In this document: in pieces, positions 59,900 through 64,000 of the stretch
How positions within the stretch are numbered: position 1 is the stretch's first letter
Layout of the letters: every line of letters starts with the position of its first letter
Assembly (NCBI GenBank): GCA_033439255.1
Contig: CM065879.1
Span: 2,026,501 to 2,090,500, forward strand
Origin: Hericium rajendrae
Taxonomy: Eukaryota; Basidiomycota; Agaricomycetes; Russulales; Hericiaceae
Direction of reading: 5' to 3'
DNA: 64,000 nucleotides
Notes under the pieces: generated by a model
What the model saw: the letters and a program-made list of their open reading frames with translations, nothing else
What the model was told of the DNA's origin: nothing
Database searches by the model: none
Program-made: the position numbers and the translations under genes

Positions 59900-60071
59900 G
59901 GATGGATGCGCGCCGCAGAGCTTGGATGTACCCCGCAGAACGCGAGTGCATCCATCCCCGATGAGTCAACATGCTGACAAGGCCGTGCCTGGTTTCTATT
60001 TACGGTACTATTTGGTTGCTACAAACAAAGAATCGTGCGACGCTGACTGCAGTTCTTTATGCAAAGCACTG
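59900..60071 (-). repeat. Right terminal inverted repeat of the Tc1/mariner element
   Basis: 172 bp, inverse of 55959-56133; ends in GCAAAGCACTG before the TA duplicate. Confidence 0.88.
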
Positions 60072-60084
60072 TATTGAAGACTAA

Positions 60085-60529
60085 GGGCCCGTTCGGCAAC
60101 TCTGTGATGTAAACAGAGACAGAGCTATTTCGTAAACAGAGCATCAGCCACAGGCGTGGGAAAATAGAGCGCCGCGTCGTGCGTCTGCTGCCATCTCCGC
60201 ATCAGCGGCGGAGCTTCGATGGATGCGAGACTGTGAGACCATCAGGGCGCGTACTTTTTGTCACCAGAAGTATGGGACAATGGTAAGAATGTCTCTTGCA
60301 GGTGCTACGGGCCAGAGACAAGCTGAAGTCGCAGCGCACTGCAAGAGGAATGTTGAACAGTATGCAAACACAGCCAAACAACTGGTGCAACGCAGAGGTG
60401 CACCCGAACAAGCGGGCGATCTCGGTCTCTGTCGGTCTCTCGAGCATCCTAGAGCTTTGTCCTAGAGATTTCTATATTAGGTAATTAAACAGATCTATTT
60501 CGACGTTCACAGAGTTGCCGAACGGACCC
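60085..60529. mobile_element. MITE of PIF/Harbinger (Tourist) type
   Basis: A 445-bp non-coding element with inverted ends GGGCCCGTTCGGCAACTCTGTG and its near inverse (one mismatch near the tip), flanked by TAA on each side (60082-60084 and 60530-60532). The three-base TAA duplication and GGGxCCGTT end are typical of PIF/Harbinger-derived MITEs. It contains no transposase gene and would need one in trans. It sits 13 bp from the right end of the Tc1/mariner element. Confidence 0.75.
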
Positions 60530-60532
60530 TAA

Positions 60533-61108
60533 GTTGTTCACTACGCCAACAGTCATTGACATTATATGCGACCGGTTTTTCCTGCTAGAAGCACAAGAAT
60601 CCTCGCATGCTTAGCTATATGGCATTAGGACGCTGTTTTGAAGGTTCTTCAAAGTCATGACGGGGAGGGTGAGCGCGCCATCTTATTGTTTTCTCAAAGC
60701 CATCTGCTCTATTATTCGCCGACGGGAGCGCGACCATGTATTGAACGTACATACTGAACAACTAGAAACATCACCGGATCTTGTGCTATACAGTCCACCG
60801 TCACTTCAGCGCCTGCTAGAGCTGGGCAACACACGCCTGCAACAGACGACGACGCTAATTGTCATGGGCTCCTCCTGGCTCGCGCAATTGTTTACTTACT
60901 GCTGGATTTTTTTCTAGATACTATTGTGTGCTCGGTATTTGGCGGCTAGTAGCGCCTATAACTATCGCCCGTATCCTCGATTCTTGGATGAACTCAACAA
61001 CTCGTCCTCGTCTTAATCCCTCTCGGCGCCGGTCGCCCTAGAACTTCCTATATCTTAATCAACAGCAACCATTAAGACTTGTACATTTCATTCCACGCCA
61101 CATTTACG
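60533..61108. other. Spacer upstream of the bHLH-like gene
   Basis: About 575 bp without a supported gene; presumably includes the promoter of the next gene. Confidence 0.5.
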
Positions 61109-62343
61109 ATGCTTTATAATGCTAGAAGCGACGGAGACGGTGCAGGCACCGCTACGATAGACCCGGCCTATCTTTCATTGACGACAAATGTACGACCAGG
61201 GTGCGTGATCCTCGTTATAATTCTGTTAAGGTTCGCCTTAAATGATAGCATGCAGAACACACGCACTTGAAACCACGTACCCGACTTCTGACCAGCGTTC
61301 TAATGTCCATAACGGTCGCTCTAGTGCCGCAACATCCTCGCGGCTAGTCGATCCATACCCTACCCTTTATACCGGTCCAGACGCGACGTATATGCGTAGG
61401 ACGAACAATCTTCCCGAAGCTCACTCTGTCGCTCAACCACCAGTTCCTCCCGAAGGGGAAACTTTGCATCCCTCACCACGTCGATCCCCAGCTTCGAGAG
61501 ATTACTACCCGGACTCCTGGGACTTGCTTCATCAGGGCATATGCAATCCAGCTCTTCTAGCTTACTCTGGCGAAGACAGCACTTCAGCGGAACAGGCCAC
61601 AGGCGATATGCATGCGGCTCCAGAACCATCGTGGTCGTCTGCGTACATGTACATAGATGCTGAGATCGCCTCCGCTGGAGCAGCACTGTGGAGTGGAGTT
61701 TCATTAGCATCCAATTACAGCTCACTGCAGGACGCACTTTTGTCTGCTCCCGAGGGTTCTTCGAAGAAGCGCAAGGTGCACGATTTGGATCCGGAGTCTG
61801 ACGTCGAAGATGTTTCTGGGTCAGGCACGAGCACATCGAAGAAACGCAAAATACAGGATACATGTCCTGCACCGACGCCTGCTACCAGTGCAGGAGATGG
61901 TCTCGAATTGACTGCAGGGCCCAAGAGACGGTCCAAGAGACGTTCGGAATCCGAGCAGAGAGCGGTGAAGGCAGAAGGCTCAAAGAGGATCCGTAACGGT
62001 CACAAAGACGGGATTGAAGCTCTGCGACAGAATCAAAAGCTCTATCCCGAAGCTCCAAAGAAGAAGCCCACCAAGGCCCAAGTCCTTCGGACAGGTCAGT
62101 CGACGATGATGCGCTGTACTTCGAAGTCTGTCTGACATTCCACCTGTAGCCCTTGCATATATTGAAAGCTCTACGCCCAAGGATGAAGCTAGTCAGCTTA
62201 GGCAAAGAATAGAATACTTGGAGCAGCGGAATGCCTCTCTGTTGCACGCGAATCTTGGCTTGCGACAACGATCCTGGGCTGACGGAGACCACGACCACAG
62301 GTTGAGCGATGACGGCATTCTTCCTACAGCATATTCAATCTGA
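61109..62343 (+). CDS. bHLH-leucine-zipper-like nuclear protein
   Basis: Three exons (61109-61200, 61256-62094, 62150-62343) give 374 residues. The first ~200 are polar and Ser/Pro-rich. Two basic clusters (SSKKRKVHD and TSKKRKIQD) look like nuclear signals. A helix-loop-helix follows: KRIRNGHKDGIEALRQ, loop with YPEAPKKK, then PTKAQVLRTALAYIES, which spans the last intron. A short coiled coil (LRQRIEYLEQRNASLL) comes after. The basic part lacks the Glu that reads the E-box in classical bHLH factors, so DNA binding may differ. Coding status good; family call by pattern. Confidence 0.7.
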
Positions 62344-62474
62344 TTTTTAGCGTACCATTATGATATGTGTACAATCAGCAAATTGACATCTATTCAATAA
62401 CGCTCGATATTTCATGAAAGCTCCGGCAGTTTGTGCCCTATATCCTGGGAAGAAATAAGTGCTTGATTATTATT

Positions 62475-62933
62475 TTATCGCCAGTTGACTGTCTGGCAGT
62501 AGTGGTGGTACTTCATACGTGCGAAGAATGATTCGATACGAGAACATGTCCCAGATGAGAGCTGGTTTTGATTGCTCTTGTACCAGCCAATTATTCCTTC
62601 GATGAGTCTGCGATACTCATCGGAGATGATGCTACTCTCCCGCTCCCAAATGCTGTACAGGGCCTCTAGCTCATCGAGGCTCGCGTTCGGGCCTGGCATT
62701 GGAGGAGGTCCCCTATTAACTGAACCGAAGTGTGAGGATTTCATTTTATTCAAGAAGGGTGACAACGCACACATATCAGTCACTTCGGATCGAAAGACGA
62801 GGAGGTCTTTTGGTACGCCAAGCGCTGCTATCTCTTTGAACACATTGTGCACGCGTTCGAGCGGATCGTGGCCTGTGATCTGCAATGCAGACAGTGCTGA
62901 GCACAGAGATTGTGATGAATCCATGTCCAGCAT
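62475..62933 (-). CDS. Small unrecognised protein, paralogue B
   Basis: Exons 62933-62773 and 62712-62475 give 132 residues, co-linear with paralogue A at 54805 and sharing its intron position. Conserved blocks are LSALQITG, LGVPKDL, ISDEYRRLIE, WYKSN and the ending TVNWR. Unlike A, the frame upstream of the ATG is closed, so 62933 is a safe start unless a distant exon exists. The unspliced reading also stays open for most of the intron. Confidence 0.6.
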   Translation of the reverse strand: MLDMDSSQSLCSALSALQITGHDPLERVHNVFKEIAALGVPKDLLVFRSEVTDMCALSPFLNKMKSSHFGSVNRGPPPMPGPNASLDELEALYSIWERESSIISDEYRRLIEGIIGWYKSNQNQLSSGTCSRIESFFARMKYHHYCQTVNWR

Positions 62934-64000
62934 ATTTGTATATGTAGTTCAGGATTGCAGCTGCGTAAGATATTGTCACCATTTACTTGTTCTGTAGGCC
63001 AGTCGGACGAAAATGCGCACCTTCGAATTGGCAGAGGTAATGTCTTGTTCGCGTCGCTGAAACGAGTCATCGACGACTATAACCTCTTCTCAAGATCACT
63101 ATTTCGAAGAGAGAAACAATGACAGACGTTTCGGAGACAAGCCAGTTGGGGAACATTACCATTTCAAGATGAAGGAGCAAGCATAGCTCAAGCAGTGCTC
63201 AAGCTGAATCGGGAAGAAGGGCTTTCGATGGAATCTCGCACCGTATTCCTAGCGCTCTGTGCCGGTAGTGTACTCGCATCTTTCACGTGCAGATAGACTT
63301 CAGCGCACCTAAGCACTGCAGCCCCCGAAGATTCCGAACTTCTGGACGAGCCAAGTTGCAGCTTTGTCCTTGTACTGTCATTGTACACAAACAAGGGTAT
63401 CACTATTAGTCTGGCCGTCGTATTAGGATAGATCAAGATGCTCAAGTTACTGCTGCCGGACATCAGCTACTTATAGTTGAGAGTCGGATGAGACGTCGTT
63501 GACAGAAATTTGAAATGTCGCAAAGAAACCCTAACCTTGTGCGCCGCTGTGATCTACCAATCTATTCTCTGCCAGTGTCAGCAACGGACACAATTTGCTT
63601 GCACCTTCAACCAACTTCGAACTTGAAACACATCCTCGGACTGCTAACGTCCATCCGTTACCTATTACTACTGCCTTAAACATCAATTTTGAGATCAGAG
63701 AGACCTGAAGGGCAAGTGAATTCCAAAATTTCACGCGCAGGTGCCATCATATGCCAATTCGTAGCTGTTCTCACCGTGTCATCAATGCTGCCCCGCCTCA
63801 ATGTCCTTACTGCAGGTTTTCGGTCTTTTCGTCATCTCCGGATTCATCGGATGAGTACTCCAACTGCTGAAAGCCTGGTGTGCTCTCAGTCTCATGAAGG
63901 ACTGCGGATCGGCGAACCTGTATGACATGGTGGTCGTGCAGCGACGCGTAAGGCATTTTGCGATCTACGTCGAGCGTCGTTGAAGGACAAGAGGGATCGC
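62934..64000. other. Right edge, upstream homology to paralogue A region
   Basis: The first ~300 bp resemble the region upstream of paralogue A, so the duplication covers more than the coding part. From 63480 to the end there are short frames without motifs. A gene may begin beyond the window edge. Confidence 0.4.

Larger units (their letters stand above)
55959..60071. mobile_element. Complete two-gene Tc1/mariner (IS630)-type transposon
   Basis: A 4113-bp element flanked by TA on both sides (55957-55958 and 60072-60073), as this superfamily requires. Terminal inverted repeats (55959-56133 and 59900-60071) begin CAGTGCTTTGCATAAAG and match throughout except for one 3-nt length change. Inside are two convergent genes, both intact after splicing: a nine-exon companion gene on plus (56294-58647) and the three-exon DDE transposase on minus (58828-59889). 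Intact frames and near-identical ends suggest a young, possibly active element. The usual Tc1/mariner element is 1-2.5 kb and carries the transposase alone. Confidence 0.88.

Noticed and set aside
1-64000. LTR retrotransposons or virus-derived elements
   Set aside because: I saw no reverse transcriptase, integrase, capsid or paired long terminal repeats in the window.

Overview
The window is nuclear DNA of a basidiomycete, most likely an agaricomycete mushroom. The genes are dense, on both strands, and split by many 48-70 nt introns with short GT...AG borders. The proteins are typical of that group: a CFEM GPI-anchored protein, Zn2Cys6 regulators, expanded APH-fold kinases, and transposases of families common in mushroom genomes. 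I saw no rRNA, tRNA or CRISPR. All exon joins were made by eye from reading frame and splice borders.

Layout. 0-6 kb holds conserved housekeeping genes: ARC1-type tRNA-binding cofactor (+), CLN3/Btn1-type membrane protein (-) and GPI11/PIG-F (+). 6-29 kb is an accessory region built by segmental duplication. Its ancestral block was GPI11, then a spacer, then an APH-fold kinase gene. One copy keeps intact GPI11 (4934-6094) and kinase 1 (16159-17589), but its spacer is split by a nearly 8 kb palindrome of two identical, inverted copies of a large DNA transposon. The second copy has a dead GPI11 (21596-22157) and kinase 2 (23500-24919). Kinases 3 and 4 follow as a further tandem duplication, with broken tails of other copies between them. 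A 1.4 kb inverted repeat (17530-18917 and 20030-21373) carries a tiny Pro/Lys-rich gene twice.

29-45 kb: two related but unrecognised minus-strand genes, a tyrosine/dual-specificity phosphatase, an APC-type amino-acid/GABA permease with a 2-nt frame break, ribosomal protein eL31, a CFEM protein and a Zn2Cys6 transcription factor. 45-55 kb: carnitine acetyltransferase with a peroxisomal C-terminus, a Fic/Doc-domain protein, a small possibly mitochondrial protein, an unrecognised 380-residue protein and an HSL-type esterase.

54.8-64 kb: two paralogous small genes (54805-55258 and 62475-62933) bracket a region with a complete-looking 4.1 kb Tc1/mariner-type transposon, a 445 bp MITE and a bHLH-zipper-like gene. 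The transposon has TA target duplication and 172-175 bp inverted repeats, and it carries two intact spliced genes: its DDE transposase and a large companion gene. That two-gene element and the palindromic double transposon are the most unusual structures here.
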